Numbered from the stretch's first letter, positions 1 through 9,084 are shown. The stretch is 64,000 bases of DNA from Halomonas sp. CUBES01 (GCF_020991005.1 NZ_JAJLLW010000007.1:1-64000); one strand, 5' to 3'. Program-made: numbers and translations. Notes: generated by a model from the letters alone, not told the origin.

Positions 1-36
1 CCCGGAGCGCCGGCCGAGTCGTCAGGCACCTATACC

Positions 37-69
37 AAAACCCCGAACACAGCGTGTTCGGGGTTTTTT
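37..69 (+). terminator. Rho-independent terminator of a gene left of the window
   Basis: A 14-bp perfect stem (positions 37-50 with 54-67) closes on a 3-nt loop and runs into a T6 tract. It must end a plus-strand transcript that begins outside the window. The rest of positions 1-237 holds no convincing gene, only the leader of rlmM. Confidence 0.85.
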
Positions 70-237
70 ATTGTGCGAAAGACACAAAAAGGTCTTTATA
101 AACTCGGTTGCCCTCGGCAAGTGGGAACCGCGTTAGCGGGACGCAGGGCGCGAGTCTGACAGTGAGATGGGTTATGATGACGGGGTTTAGCGGAATACTG
201 TGCAGGCATGTTCAACCGGTTGGATAGGAAGGTCTAA

Positions 238-1305
238 GTGACGGAAGTAGTCCCCACGTCGTGGTTAGTTTACTGTCGCCCAGGGTTCGAGAGCGACACG
301 CTTGCGGAGATGCAGCATCACGCGGATCAGCAGGGTGTCTCCTGCGAGCCGTCTTGTGGCGATGGCTGGGCGTGTCTTACCCGCTTGGACGGCGAGCCAG
401 TGAATATGCTGCATCGCCAAGCTGCGTTTCAGAGGCTGATTTTTGCGCGGCAGAGCCTTGCGGCGTTACCGGCACTCAACCTGTCCCGAGATGACCGTCT
501 TTCCAGTATGGTTGAACAGGTGAAAGCCAGCCGTTGGAACTTTGAGGAGATCTGGCACGAAACGCCGGACACTAATGATGGTAAAGCGCTGTCAGGCTTG
601 ATCAAAGCACTCACAAAACCGCTGGAAAGCATTCTGAAAAAGCGTGGCGCGCTGAGGCGTAAAGCCGGTGGGCGTCGGCTGCATATTTTCTGGACCGAAG
701 GTGACCGTGTGCAGCTGGGGATCAGCTTTCCCGGCAACAGAAGCGAGCTGATCAACGGCATCCGGCGCCTGCGTTCTCCTTCAAGGGCGCCCAGTCGTTC
801 CACCCTCAAGCTTGAGGAGGCGTGGCACGAGTTCATACCGCGTGATGAATGGGACGTTCGTCTGGCAGGTCATATGCAGGCAGCCGACCTGGGGGCCGCA
901 CCAGGCGGTTGGACGTGGCAGCTCGTCCAGCGGGGGATGTACGTCTATGCCATCGACAATGGGCCTATGGATGCCGAATTGATGCGGACGGGGCAAATCG
1001 ATCATTTAAAGGAAGATGGCTTTACGTGGGCGCCCCCGCAGCGCCTGGACTGGTTGGTGTGTGATATTGTTGATAAGCCGGTGCGGGTGCTGGCCATGGT
1101 TGAGCGATGGCTGACGCAAAAATGGTGTCGGGAAGCCATCTTCAATCTGAAGCTGCCCATGAAAAAGCGCTGGGAAGAAGTATCACGCTGTCTGGCGACG
1201 TTAACCGAGGCATTGTCTGAAGCCAACGTATCGGCAGATATCGCCTGTCGGCATCTTTATCATGATCGTGAAGAGGTGACGGTGCATGTAAGGCTGACGC
1301 ATTAA
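238..1305 (+). CDS. rlmM: 23S rRNA C2498 2'-O-ribose methyltransferase RlmM
   Basis: 355-aa cytoplasmic SAM-dependent enzyme that methylates the 2'-hydroxyl of C2498 in 23S rRNA, as known for the RlmM/YgdE family. The N-terminal part (about 1-90) fits the family's RNA-binding domain. The Rossmann methyltransferase part carries the SAM motif ADLGAAPGGW near residue 220 and a late FNLKLPMKKRW segment with the catalytic lysine. Length matches the E. coli protein (about 366 aa). The start is GTG at 238, with AGGAAGG just upstream. The gene ends 3 nt before a convergent small gene. Confidence 0.93.
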   Translation: MTEVVPTSWLVYCRPGFESDTLAEMQHHADQQGVSCEPSCGDGWACLTRLDGEPVNMLHRQAAFQRLIFARQSLAALPALNLSRDDRLSSMVEQVKASRWNFEEIWHETPDTNDGKALSGLIKALTKPLESILKKRGALRRKAGGRRLHIFWTEGDRVQLGISFPGNRSELINGIRRLRSPSRAPSRSTLKLEEAWHEFIPRDEWDVRLAGHMQAADLGAAPGGWTWQLVQRGMYVYAIDNGPMDAELMRTGQIDHLKEDGFTWAPPQRLDWLVCDIVDKPVRVLAMVERWLTQKWCREAIFNLKLPMKKRWEEVSRCLATLTEALSEANVSADIACRHLYHDREEVTVHVRLTH

Positions 1306-1308
1306 TGT

Positions 1309-1596
1309 TCAGTAACTGGCTTCGTAGATCCGGATGGTTTCGTCTTCTGTCAGTAGCGGTAGAATTCGTTGCATGGCACTGGCTCGCGCTTCGCTGCCGT
1401 GCCATTCGTTCCAGGCGCGCAAGTCACGCCATTTGGTAATCATCAAGCGACGATCCGTATGCCCCATCTCCACCAGGCTTTCGCCGGTAACAAATCCGCG
1501 TGCCCCCAGGGAGATACGCATGGCTTCGCGGGCGGCCTGCTCATATTCTTCTTCAAGACCGGGCATAATACGCCGTTCAATGATGATTTTGATCAT
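1309..1596 (-). CDS. Antibiotic biosynthesis monooxygenase (ABM) domain protein
   Basis: 95-aa single-domain protein of the dimeric alpha/beta-barrel (ABM) superfamily. It opens with a beta-strand of the type IKIIIERRI, followed by a helix (EEEYEQAAREAM), a GFVTGESL strand and an ITKWRDLRAWNEWHGS stretch typical of these ferredoxin-like folds. Members range from quinol monooxygenases to heme-degrading enzymes, and the substrate cannot be read here. It is convergent with rlmM and divergent from tusA, with only 28 nt between the two starts, so the promoters must overlap. Confidence 0.8.
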   Translation of the reverse strand: MIKIIIERRIMPGLEEEYEQAAREAMRISLGARGFVTGESLVEMGHTDRRLMITKWRDLRAWNEWHGSEARASAMQRILPLLTEDETIRIYEASY

Positions 1597-1624
1597 AGGT
1601 TAAATCTCAGCTTTGAGGATATCG

Positions 1625-1876
1625 ATGTCTGACGTTATAAACGATGCGCCACACCATGATGCGGTACTGGACACAAGCGGCCTGTATTGCCCTGAACCCA
1701 TTATGTTGATGCATAATAAAGTACGCGACATGGCGTCTGGGGATATATTAAAAGTCATTGCAACAGACCCTGCAACCACGCGTGATGTGCCTAAATTCTG
1801 CCAATTCCTGGGCCATGAGTTGGTCAGTCAGGCTTCAGACACCGAGCAGTATTATTATTTTATACGCTTGGCATAA
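1625..1876 (+). CDS. tusA: Sulfur carrier protein TusA
   Basis: 83-aa TusA/SirA family protein. It carries persulfide sulfur, classically from IscS to the TusBCD-E relay for 2-thiouridine in tRNA wobble positions. The active cysteine is C22 in the signature GLYCPEP, followed by the conserved helix that begins IMLMHNKV. I chose ATG 1625 because GAGGA lies 5 nt upstream; a TTG four codons earlier at 1613 is in frame but overlaps that ribosome binding site. A GC-rich hairpin follows the stop. Confidence 0.9.
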   Translation: MSDVINDAPHHDAVLDTSGLYCPEPIMLMHNKVRDMASGDILKVIATDPATTRDVPKFCQFLGHELVSQASDTEQYYYFIRLA

Positions 1877-1890
1877 TGAATGCGTAGGCA

Positions 1891-1923
1891 GCACGGGTCA
1901 GGCCCTAGGGCGCTAACCCGTGC
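1891..1923. terminator. Hairpin between convergent genes
   Basis: An 8-bp stem (1891-1898 with 1916-1923) encloses a GCCCTAGGGC palindrome. It sits between the stop of tusA and the stop of the opposing unknown gene. There is no T-tract on either strand, so it may be a weak or Rho-assisted terminator. Confidence 0.4.
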
Positions 1924-1929
1924 ATGGGC

Positions 1930-2625
1930 TTACTGCTGCGTTAAAACGACCATTGACAGTGCGTCAAGCGTTGCCGGGTCTTCTTCCATGATGCGGTTGG
2001 CAATATGACGCTGAAAGAAGTACACGCTTTGATGCATGGACTTGGCGCTGTACAGGCAGTCATCCCCCAGCAGAATGGGCGTCATTGTGGCTTTATCTTC
2101 ATCCGCAAGCAGCGCATCGACGCTGCCATCGCTGTAGAGTCGCCAGCCGTAGACGGGTTTCATGTGCCAAGGGGCGTCGGAGCGGTTCATGCACAGCGCA
2201 TGAGTGCCCAACGTATCGGGTAATTGCTGAATAAGCGTGACGTCGCCAGAGGGTTCATACTCGAAATAGTCAGCGGCAGAGGCAAGCTCATCGGCTTTAT
2301 GGTCGGGCGGAGTATCGAAGATTTCTTCCGTTTCGGGGTCACGATAGCCAATAAAACGTCCATTTTCATGGCTGTGGAGCGTCTGACAATCGGTGAGCTG
2401 TTCCATCCAGGGCACCAACCCGACGATGTGCCCATCTTCTCTAAGGCCCCAGGCAAGCAGCGGCATACCGTAGTAGCTGTCCGGGTCGGACGCCAACTGA
2501 TACACCATTTCCAATCCATCCAACTCCGGTGCCAGGCGGACAAGCGTTTTACGCGCCTGTTGACGCTGACGAACAGATTCCAGGTCGATGACCTGGGCAG
2601 AGCGGGGTGACAGGGGTACGCCCAT
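1930..2625 (-). CDS. Conserved hypothetical protein with an internal two-fold repeat
   Basis: 231-aa soluble acidic protein that I do not recognise. No signal peptide or membrane segment is visible. Two stretches align with each other: MPLLAWGLREDGHIVGLVP near residue 75 and KPVYGWRLYSDGSVDALLA near residue 175. Both have the pattern P-x3-[GW]-x-L-x2-DG-x-[IV], which suggests a duplicated domain. The start is ATG 2625, preceded by a strong AGGAGGG on the coding strand; upstream in-frame starts lack one. It is the only gene in its unit and converges on tusA. Confidence 0.75.
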   Translation of the reverse strand: MGVPLSPRSAQVIDLESVRQRQQARKTLVRLAPELDGLEMVYQLASDPDSYYGMPLLAWGLREDGHIVGLVPWMEQLTDCQTLHSHENGRFIGYRDPETEEIFDTPPDHKADELASAADYFEYEPSGDVTLIQQLPDTLGTHALCMNRSDAPWHMKPVYGWRLYSDGSVDALLADEDKATMTPILLGDDCLYSAKSMHQSVYFFQRHIANRIMEEDPATLDALSMVVLTQQ

Positions 2626-2740
2626 AATGTCCCTCCTAGTGCTGCGTGGCCACGACATTGGCAAAGCAGGTGAATCGATGCTTGCCGCATGAATTACCAA
2701 TAGCACAGGTTGGCCCGAAGGTTAAGAGGAAAACAGCGTT

Positions 2741-3733
2741 TTAATCAGGCGCGCAATTGGAAATTTCCGATCTGGCGCGTTCGTGCGTAGCCCTGGCCGT
2801 CTGGAATTGTTGCCAGGGAGCGCTGGAAGTCTCAAGCGACAGCCACTCTGACCGGTATGCCTGAATTGCTTCCGGTGGCGAAATGGGCTGCCGGGTGATT
2901 AAACGATTGACGGCCGTCAGCCAGCGTTGTGCTACATCTGACAGGGCGTCCAGGCGCTGTTGATTCCAGTTCGGCAGGCAAGCCCCATTTGGCGCCGAGT
3001 GCTGGTTGAGGTAGTCGCTGGCCTCGTTCAATCGCTGAGTTGCCAGCATGAGGGTACGCAGTACTTCGGCGGTCAGGGGGCGTGCCCGAAGGGTGTTCAG
3101 GTGTTGTTCGAGGGTCGCTGAATCCTGATGCCAGGCGAGGCTGAACTGATTGTCGACCATGCGCTGCAGGTAACGCAGGGCATTCAGCTGGGGGTCGATA
3201 TCCGGTAAGGCATCGATATTCAACGGGTGACTGGCGCGCGCAAAACTGTCTTTCCACTCGTCGGAGTCAAAAATAGCATTCCAGCTGACATAAGGTAGCT
3301 GCGCCGTCTTGACCGCTGTCAAACGTTCCAGCCGTTCACGGTTTTCCTCACTTAGCGTGTCAGGCACCTCACTTGTCTCGCATAAGGTCAGGCGTTGCCA
3401 AAGTGTCCGTTCATATAGCCATTGCTGACTGGGCGGTGCGACCTTGCCTAGTTGGTTATTGCGAGCGGCCACTAACGAGGTGATTTCACATTCGCGCAAT
3501 GCATAGACGTTGAGCAGCGAATCGCGGGTTTCGTCGATTTCAAACAAGCGCGCTTCCTGCTCGGGAAAAGCCGCAATGTTGGGCGGTGAGGATGACGCGA
3601 TCGGCCCGTTGCCCAGGGTGTCTGCCAGCTGTTGATGGTAAGTTTCCCAGGGTGCTTCCGCCTGGTGGCCGCCACAACCTAACAGCGCCAACGGCAATAG
3701 CCATTGCAGCGTTGCTCGAGAATAACGTTTCAT
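2741..3733 (-). CDS. DUF3080 family lipoprotein
   Basis: 330-aa protein. The N-terminus (MKRYSRATLQWLLPLALLGCGG) is a lipoprotein signal with lipobox LLGC, so cysteine 20 should be lipidated. The body is mostly helical and contains the family segment around RDSLLNVYALRECEITSLV and YERTLWQRLTLC. The function of DUF3080 is unknown. Its ATG overlaps the TGA of the MATE exporter gene (ATGA), so the two are co-transcribed and probably translationally coupled. That suggests, as inference only, an envelope role linked to export. Confidence 0.8.
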   Translation of the reverse strand: MKRYSRATLQWLLPLALLGCGGHQAEAPWETYHQQLADTLGNGPIASSSPPNIAAFPEQEARLFEIDETRDSLLNVYALRECEITSLVAARNNQLGKVAPPSQQWLYERTLWQRLTLCETSEVPDTLSEENRERLERLTAVKTAQLPYVSWNAIFDSDEWKDSFARASHPLNIDALPDIDPQLNALRYLQRMVDNQFSLAWHQDSATLEQHLNTLRARPLTAEVLRTLMLATQRLNEASDYLNQHSAPNGACLPNWNQQRLDALSDVAQRWLTAVNRLITRQPISPPEAIQAYRSEWLSLETSSAPWQQFQTARATHERARSEISNCAPD

Positions 3734-5169
3734 GCTGATTCCTGATCGCTGATGTACCGACGGCTAATGGCGTGCAGACGCCAAGCCAGCAGAATGGCCG
3801 CCGTGCTCAAGCCGGCAATGAGGCCGATCCAGTAGCCGTGAACCCCCAGGGGCGCACAGAAACCGCCCATTCCCTGGGCACCCAGCCAGTGGCCACCTCC
3901 CAGGCCCACCAGCCAATAGGACAATACCGTAATCGCCATCACCACGCGGGTATCTTTATAACCTCTCAGCGCGCCTGCCAGATTCACTTGAAGCGAGTCG
4001 GACAGCTGAAAGATGGCTGCCAGCGCGATGATCGACAGCGCCAGGGACTGTATCGCCTGATTGGAGGTATAAAGCGTAATCACTGGCGCTGCGGTTATCC
4101 AGAGTACCAGACTATTCAGGACAGCCACCGCAACGCTGACCCCGATGCCGTTCCAGGCAACCAGGCGCGCATGGTGCATACGCTGTTGTCCCAGCGTATT
4201 GCCGACCCGCACCGTCAGCGCCATGCTGAGCGACATGGGCAGCATGAACAGAATGGTGGTGTAACTCAGCGCGACCTGGTGAGCACCGACCGTGACCTCG
4301 CCAAAACTGGCGATGAACAGCGCGATCAAGGTGAATAGGGTGACTTCAACGAAGATGGCCACGCCGATGGGAACACCGACTACCAGCAGTTCGCGAATGC
4401 CGCGCCATTTGGGAAGCGCCAGTCGTTGCCACAGTTGAATGCCTTGATAGTGACGGGTGCGGTGGGTGTAGATCGCCATGGCGATGGCCATGGTCCACAT
4501 GGAAAGTGCCGTGGCAATACCGCACCCCAGCGCTCCCAAGGCAGGCAGCTGCTGCACTCCATCGGGTAACCATGGCCCCAGCAGGCTCACCAGGCCGTCG
4601 CCACCGTAGATCAACGCGTAGTTGGCGGGGATGTTGATCGTCAGGCCAATCAAGCTGATCCACAGGGCGGGACGGGTATGGTTCATGCCGTCTGAGAACG
4701 CCCTGAGCGCCTGGAAGAGGGCAATGCCAGGCATGCCAAATGCCACTGCGGCAAGATAACCGGCGGACGCGTGGGCGACCTGGCCAGGTACGTCCATCAT
4801 GCCAAAGATGGGCCTCACCATTGACCAGAGCAGCAGGGCAGAAAGCAGACCGAGCACGAGAGCGATCCAGAGCGCCTGGTGCACTGCCGGTCGAATTGCG
4901 CCATGACGCTGCCCGCCCAGCAACTGGGCCACAATGGGCGTCAGTCCCATGAGCGTACCCGTCATGAACAGCATCAGTGGCATCCACAGGCTAGAGCCGA
5001 CCGATACCGCCGCCAGCGAAGTGGCGCTATGGCGGCCCGTCATCATCACGTCGACCACGCTCATGCCCGCCTGGGCGAGCTGGGCGCCGCAGATAGGTAG
5101 CGCGAGCCTCACCAGCTGACGCGTTTCAAACCAGTAAACAGAACGGAATCTATTCAACACACGACCCAC
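3730..5169 (-). CDS. MATE family multidrug efflux transporter (NorM type)
   Basis: 479-aa inner-membrane protein with about 12 hydrophobic helices in two homologous halves, as in NorM cation/drug antiporters. Family features visible include the N-terminal ALPICGAQLAQAGMSVVDVM segment and GVPIGVAIFVEVTLFT at the start of the second half. The substrate is unknown; NorM members exchange sodium or protons for cationic drugs. I prefer the GTG start at 5169, with AGGAG 7 nt upstream; a TTG at 5199 would add ten residues but has no good ribosome site. It forms an operon with the DUF3080 lipoprotein. Confidence 0.88.
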   Translation of the reverse strand: MGRVLNRFRSVYWFETRQLVRLALPICGAQLAQAGMSVVDVMMTGRHSATSLAAVSVGSSLWMPLMLFMTGTLMGLTPIVAQLLGGQRHGAIRPAVHQALWIALVLGLLSALLLWSMVRPIFGMMDVPGQVAHASAGYLAAVAFGMPGIALFQALRAFSDGMNHTRPALWISLIGLTINIPANYALIYGGDGLVSLLGPWLPDGVQQLPALGALGCGIATALSMWTMAIAMAIYTHRTRHYQGIQLWQRLALPKWRGIRELLVVGVPIGVAIFVEVTLFTLIALFIASFGEVTVGAHQVALSYTTILFMLPMSLSMALTVRVGNTLGQQRMHHARLVAWNGIGVSVAVAVLNSLVLWITAAPVITLYTSNQAIQSLALSIIALAAIFQLSDSLQVNLAGALRGYKDTRVVMAITVLSYWLVGLGGGHWLGAQGMGGFCAPLGVHGYWIGLIAGLSTAAILLAWRLHAISRRYISDQESA

Positions 5170-5218
5170 ACCTGGACTCCTGAGCAATATGGCCCTCAAA
5201 ACCCGTTAGATTAGCAGG

Positions 5219-5224
5219 TATAAT
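5219..5224 (+). promoter_or_regulatory. Candidate -10 box of epmC
   Basis: A perfect TATAAT lies 30 nt upstream of the epmC start codon in the divergent gap. No good -35 hexamer is seen 16-18 nt before it. Confidence 0.4.
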
Positions 5225-5254
5225 GAATAAACTTATGCTGTTAATGAGGCAAAT

Positions 5255-5839
5255 GTGAGCATTACTCAACCGCTATGGACGCTTGGCGAGGTGATTGCCT
5301 TGTTCGACGGGGTTTTTTTCGAGCGTTATCAGACCCGTCTGGTGAAAGGCGAGGATGAGCCGCTATACCGCCCGGCGGATGAGCAGACGCCTTACCATCA
5401 AATTATCTTTGCCCACGGCTTTTTCGCCAGCGCCTTGCACGAAATAAGCCATTGGTGCATTGCCGGCGCCGAGCGGCGCAAACAGGAAGACTATGGTTAC
5501 TGGTATCTGCCGGACGGGCGTAATGCCGAGCAGCAGCTTGCCTTTGAAAAGGCTGAAATCGCCCCTCAAGCCCTTGAGTCACTATTTGCCGACGCGAGCG
5601 GTCGCGAATTCCATGTCAGCGTCGATAACCTCGGTGGCGATGTTGCGGTCGATCGTGACGCCTTTGCTGAAAAAGTGAGCGCGCGCGCAGCCTACTACAG
5701 GGAGCAGGGGCTGCCGTTAAGGGCCAACGCCTTCTGCTGGGCACTGGCACGTTACTATCGCCACCAGGATCCACTCGAGGCGGCGATTCGCCAGGGTAAA
5801 GCGATTCTCGACAAGAGCCTGCAAGACGCCGACCCTTAA
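5255..5839 (+). CDS. epmC: Elongation factor P hydroxylase EpmC
   Basis: 194-aa non-heme iron enzyme of the YfcM family that hydroxylates the beta-lysylated lysine of elongation factor P. The metal-site motif HEISHW (H62, H66) follows FAHGFFASAL, and the family segment DYGYWYLPDGR is near residue 80. Length matches E. coli EpmC (about 182 aa). The start is GTG 5255, with GAGG 5 nt upstream. The partner genes epmA, epmB and efp are not in this window. The 3' end overlaps the opposing unknown gene by 4 nt. Confidence 0.9.
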   Translation: MSITQPLWTLGEVIALFDGVFFERYQTRLVKGEDEPLYRPADEQTPYHQIIFAHGFFASALHEISHWCIAGAERRKQEDYGYWYLPDGRNAEQQLAFEKAEIAPQALESLFADASGREFHVSVDNLGGDVAVDRDAFAEKVSARAAYYREQGLPLRANAFCWALARYYRHQDPLEAAIRQGKAILDKSLQDADP

Positions 5840-6315
5840 TCCTCTTCCGTCAGTCGGTGGTGCAGCGACAGCATGACCTCAACCTCATGTTCGGGGCGCA
5901 TGGGTTCCAGACCGAGATCACTAAAGGTATCGCTTCTCAAACGATGCCACTCGCTCGCGCCGATACGCTCGTAGAGCACCGGGGCGGGCGCCAGTTCGAC
6001 AAAGGGGTCAAGCCCGTAGGTATCGAACAGCCGTGCAAGGGCGGCTTCATCATCACCGTTATCGCTGGTGTACAGCGTCTCGGAAAAATGATCGTTTTCC
6101 AGCTCGCGGATGACGTCCAGCGGGCTCAGGCCGAGACTTTCAAGCTCCTCGATGCTGTAGGCGCCCATCACGTTGGTATCTTCATCGATCCAGCTATCGT
6201 CCGGCTGAATCAGGGTCTGCTTGATACGTCCGTCTGGCAGGGACCAGGCAATAGCCAGCGGCAAGCCATTATCGTCGCCCGTCTCAATGGCAATAAATCC
6301 TGGGTAGTCGGCCAC
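5836..6315 (-). CDS. Hypothetical protein resembling a degenerate DEDDh exonuclease fold
   Basis: 159-aa acidic protein. The layout recalls DnaQ-like 3'-5' exonucleases: an opening strand FIAIETG where the family has DxETTG, then a G-x-SIEELESLG segment like the 'GIt.e.l' region, then TSDNGDDEAALARLF like the Exo II region, and finally HHRLTEED like the H-x4-D motif. The first catalytic aspartate is replaced by alanine, so catalysis is doubtful. This is a pattern reading, not a proven homology. GTG start at 6315 with AAGGAG upstream. It lies 15 nt downstream... of the tatD-like stop on the opposite reading order, that is, just upstream of that gene on the minus strand is not the case: tatD is transcribed first and this gene follows it. 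Confidence 0.6.
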   Translation of the reverse strand: MADYPGFIAIETGDDNGLPLAIAWSLPDGRIKQTLIQPDDSWIDEDTNVMGAYSIEELESLGLSPLDVIRELENDHFSETLYTSDNGDDEAALARLFDTYGLDPFVELAPAPVLYERIGASEWHRLRSDTFSDLGLEPMRPEHEVEVMLSLHHRLTEED

Positions 6316-6329
6316 GCGGTAACTCCTTT

Positions 6330-7181
6330 TTAACGTTCTGTATCGATTCGGAAAAATTGCTGGGCGGTTGCGGCGGTTGCCATTCCCAACTCAGCGTCGC
6401 TGATACCGAGGCATTCGGCAAGCTCCCTCACTATCCACGGAAGCAGGGCGGGCTCGTGCCGACGCCCTTTCAACTTGGCCGGCAGGTTCCGCGGCAGCAG
6501 GTAAGGACAATCGGTTTCCACCATCAGCCGGTTCAGCGGTATCTCGCCGACCAGCGGGCGTAGATGGTGGCCGCGCCGTTCGTCACAGATCCAGCCCGTC
6601 AAGCCTATATGCAAGTCTAGGTCGAGATAGCCAAATAGCGTATCCCGGTCAGCGGTAAAACAATGCACGACCGCCTGGCTGATGTCGTCCCGCCATGCTT
6701 GGAGTATGTCGCGCATGCGTGGCCCGGCATCGCGCTCATGGAGAAACAGCGGTAAGCCGCTTTCTGCCGCCAGGGCAAGCTGGGCCTCAAAGGCCTTTTC
6801 CTGTTCCTGGGGCGTTGAGAAGTTGCGGTTGAAATCCAGCCCGCATTCGCCGACGGCAACGACCTCGGGCAGGGCATGCAGCGAGGCCATGCGACGGGCT
6901 ACCTCGTCGCTCCACTGGCTCGCATCGTGGGGGTGTGTCCCGGCAGTGGCGTAGAGGCCAGGGTAGCGCTTGGCCAGCTCAACGGCTTGTTCTGCGTGCG
7001 CAATATCGGTGCCGGTCACGATCATGGTGCTCACCTGGGCCGCCTGAGCCCGCTGAACAACGGCGTCGAGGTCGCGATCAAAGCTGTCGTGTGTCAGGTT
7101 CGCGCCGATGTCGACCAGCGGTACGCTGGGGCGAAACTGCAATGCCTCGGGTAAAAAGTCGTCCACATATGGGCTAGCCAA
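6330..7181 (-). CDS. TatD family metal-dependent DNase
   Basis: 283-aa TIM-barrel hydrolase of the TatD family, cytoplasmic, with 3'-5' DNA exonuclease activity known for E. coli TatD. Motifs visible: VDIGANLTHDSF at the start (family DIGANL), AGTHPHDAS, VGECGLDFNRN with the metal-binding glutamate, HERDA, HCFTAD and ETDCPYLLPR near the end. Length is close to the family's usual 260 aa. The start appears to be TTG 7181, preceded by GGGAG 6 nt upstream; no in-frame ATG is nearby. The small unknown gene follows 14 nt downstream and is probably co-transcribed. Confidence 0.9.
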   Translation of the reverse strand: MASPYVDDFLPEALQFRPSVPLVDIGANLTHDSFDRDLDAVVQRAQAAQVSTMIVTGTDIAHAEQAVELAKRYPGLYATAGTHPHDASQWSDEVARRMASLHALPEVVAVGECGLDFNRNFSTPQEQEKAFEAQLALAAESGLPLFLHERDAGPRMRDILQAWRDDISQAVVHCFTADRDTLFGYLDLDLHIGLTGWICDERRGHHLRPLVGEIPLNRLMVETDCPYLLPRNLPAKLKGRRHEPALLPWIVRELAECLGISDAELGMATAATAQQFFRIDTER

Positions 7182-7431
7182 GGGTCACTCCCGTCCAGAA
7201 TCGTAAAGCGCTATTGTAACGGTATGCGTGGATATCGACTAATGGTGTGGGAACAGCCGTCAGCGACGCCTGGAATACAGGGCTTACCAACCGCGACAGC
7301 GATGTGATTGAATCAAGTAGCGCTGTAAGGCCGATGATGCCTACGTCGGTTATCGTCAATGCATGGCCTTTCTGACGGTGGGCGCAATGGATGCTATCGC
7401 ACTCGACAACAACAAGTTCGCAGGAGTATTT

Positions 7432-9084
7432 ATGCCCGCAGTGACGCCGAAGATATTACCCGCTGCGGCTTCCGCAACCAATCCGTCCTTGATGATTGGG
7501 GAGTTGCTGGAAGCCGGGGTTCGCATGGCCGGGGACAACCAGATCGTCTACCGTGATCAGCGTCGCCATGACTACCGGCAATTTCAGGCGAGGGTGCACC
7601 AGCTTGCCCATGCATTAACCCTGCAGGGCGTCAAGGCCGGTGACGTGGTGGCGGTGCTGGACTGGGACAGTCATCGCTACCTGGAATGTTTTTTTGCCAT
7701 TCCCATGATCGGTGCAGTGCTTCACACCGTGAATATCCGCCTGGCGCCTGAGCAGATTCTCTATACCATGGCGCATGCCGAAGACGCCTTCGTGATCGTG
7801 CATGAAGACTTTGTGCCGCTGCTTGAGCTGCTGGCCGACGAGCTGACACAAGTGCGTGGCTATTTGCTTTGCCAAGAGACGCCGCAGCCCCTCGAGACGT
7901 CTTTGCCGCTAGTCGGCGAGTTCGAGCACTTGCTCGGTCAGCAGCCCACGCACTACGACTTTCCCAGCTTTGATGAAAATGCTGTCGCCACACTGTTCTA
8001 TACCACCGGTACGACGGGAAATCCAAAAGGCGTCTTCTTCACCCATCGTCAGCTGGTTCTGCATACCATGGCCGAGGCCAGCACGTTCCAGGCGCCAGGT
8101 TTTGAGCTGCTCAATCGCGATAAAGTGTATATGCCCATTACCCCCATGTTCCACGTGCACGCCTGGGGGGTGCCTTACACGGCAACGCTGCTGGGGGCAA
8201 CGCAGGTCTATCCGGGTCGCTACGAGCCGGATATGCTGATCAAGCTGCTGGTCAGCGAAAACGTCGATTTTTCCCATTGTGTACCGACGCTGCTCAACAT
8301 GGTGGTCAGCGCAGACGCCATTGCCTCGCAACAAGTTGACCTGTCGGGCTGGAAAGTGCTGGTGGGTGGTAGTGCGCTAACCGAATCGCTGGCGCGTAAA
8401 GCATGGGGGCTGGGGATTGATACCCGCAGCGCCTACGGCATGTCGGAAACCTGTCCATTGCTCACTGCCGGTATTTTGCCCGGGGACGTCACGCAGGCCG
8501 ATATCGAAACGCAGCTGCCCTGGCGTTGCAAGGCCGGTTTGCCGATACCCTTCGTCAAGTTACAGGTGGCGGATACAAACGGCCAGGCATTGCCGCATGA
8601 CGGCCATAGCGTCGGCGAAGTGCGTGTGCAAGCCCCATGGCTGACCCAGGCCTATTACAAAGAGGAAGCCCGCAGCGCTGAATTATGGCGCGAAGGCTGG
8701 CTGCACACCGGTGATGTCGGCTCGATTGATGAGCATGGCTTTCTGGCCATCAGCGATCGCATCAAGGACGTGATCAAGACCGGCGGCGAGTGGCTGTCGT
8801 CGCTGGAGCTGGAAAGCTATATCAGCCAGTGTCCGGGCATCGCGGAAGTGGCCGTTATTGGGGTGTCGGACGATAAGTGGGGCGAACGTCCCGCTGCGTT
8901 GGTCGTGCCGACCGACCTGAATCATCCGCCGACCAGCGATGCCGTAAAGGCGTTTCTAGCGCAATTTGTCGAGCAGGGGAAACTGAATCGCTGGGCCATT
9001 CCCGAAGTGGTACGCTTCGTTGATGAAATCCCCAAAACCAGCGTGGGCAAACTGGACAAGAAACGTATACGCAGCGACATATAG
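7432..9084 (+). CDS. Medium/long-chain fatty acid--CoA ligase (AlkK-like)
   Basis: 550-aa member of the adenylate-forming (ANL) superfamily. It couples fatty acids to CoA through an acyl-AMP intermediate, feeding beta-oxidation. Motifs: the P-loop-like YTTGTTGNPKGV, a MPMFHVHAWG-type segment (PMFHVHAWG), SAYGMSETCP, GWLHTGDVG, and the C-terminal lysine in SVGKLDKKRIR. Size and sequence feel match AlkK of pseudomonads, which prefers medium chains; true chain length is not readable. Start ATG 7432, with AGGAG 5 nt upstream; upstream in-frame ATGs lack this. Monocistronic, about 5 kb before fadBA. Confidence 0.88.
   Translation: MPAVTPKILPAAASATNPSLMIGELLEAGVRMAGDNQIVYRDQRRHDYRQFQARVHQLAHALTLQGVKAGDVVAVLDWDSHRYLECFFAIPMIGAVLHTVNIRLAPEQILYTMAHAEDAFVIVHEDFVPLLELLADELTQVRGYLLCQETPQPLETSLPLVGEFEHLLGQQPTHYDFPSFDENAVATLFYTTGTTGNPKGVFFTHRQLVLHTMAEASTFQAPGFELLNRDKVYMPITPMFHVHAWGVPYTATLLGATQVYPGRYEPDMLIKLLVSENVDFSHCVPTLLNMVVSADAIASQQVDLSGWKVLVGGSALTESLARKAWGLGIDTRSAYGMSETCPLLTAGILPGDVTQADIETQLPWRCKAGLPIPFVKLQVADTNGQALPHDGHSVGEVRVQAPWLTQAYYKEEARSAELWREGWLHTGDVGSIDEHGFLAISDRIKDVIKTGGEWLSSLELESYISQCPGIAEVAVIGVSDDKWGERPAALVVPTDLNHPPTSDAVKAFLAQFVEQGKLNRWAIPEVVRFVDEIPKTSVGKLDKKRIRSDI

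Noticed and set aside
156..178. CTGACA and TATGAT as the rlmM promoter
   Set aside because: The spacing is only 11 nt, too short for a sigma-70 promoter.
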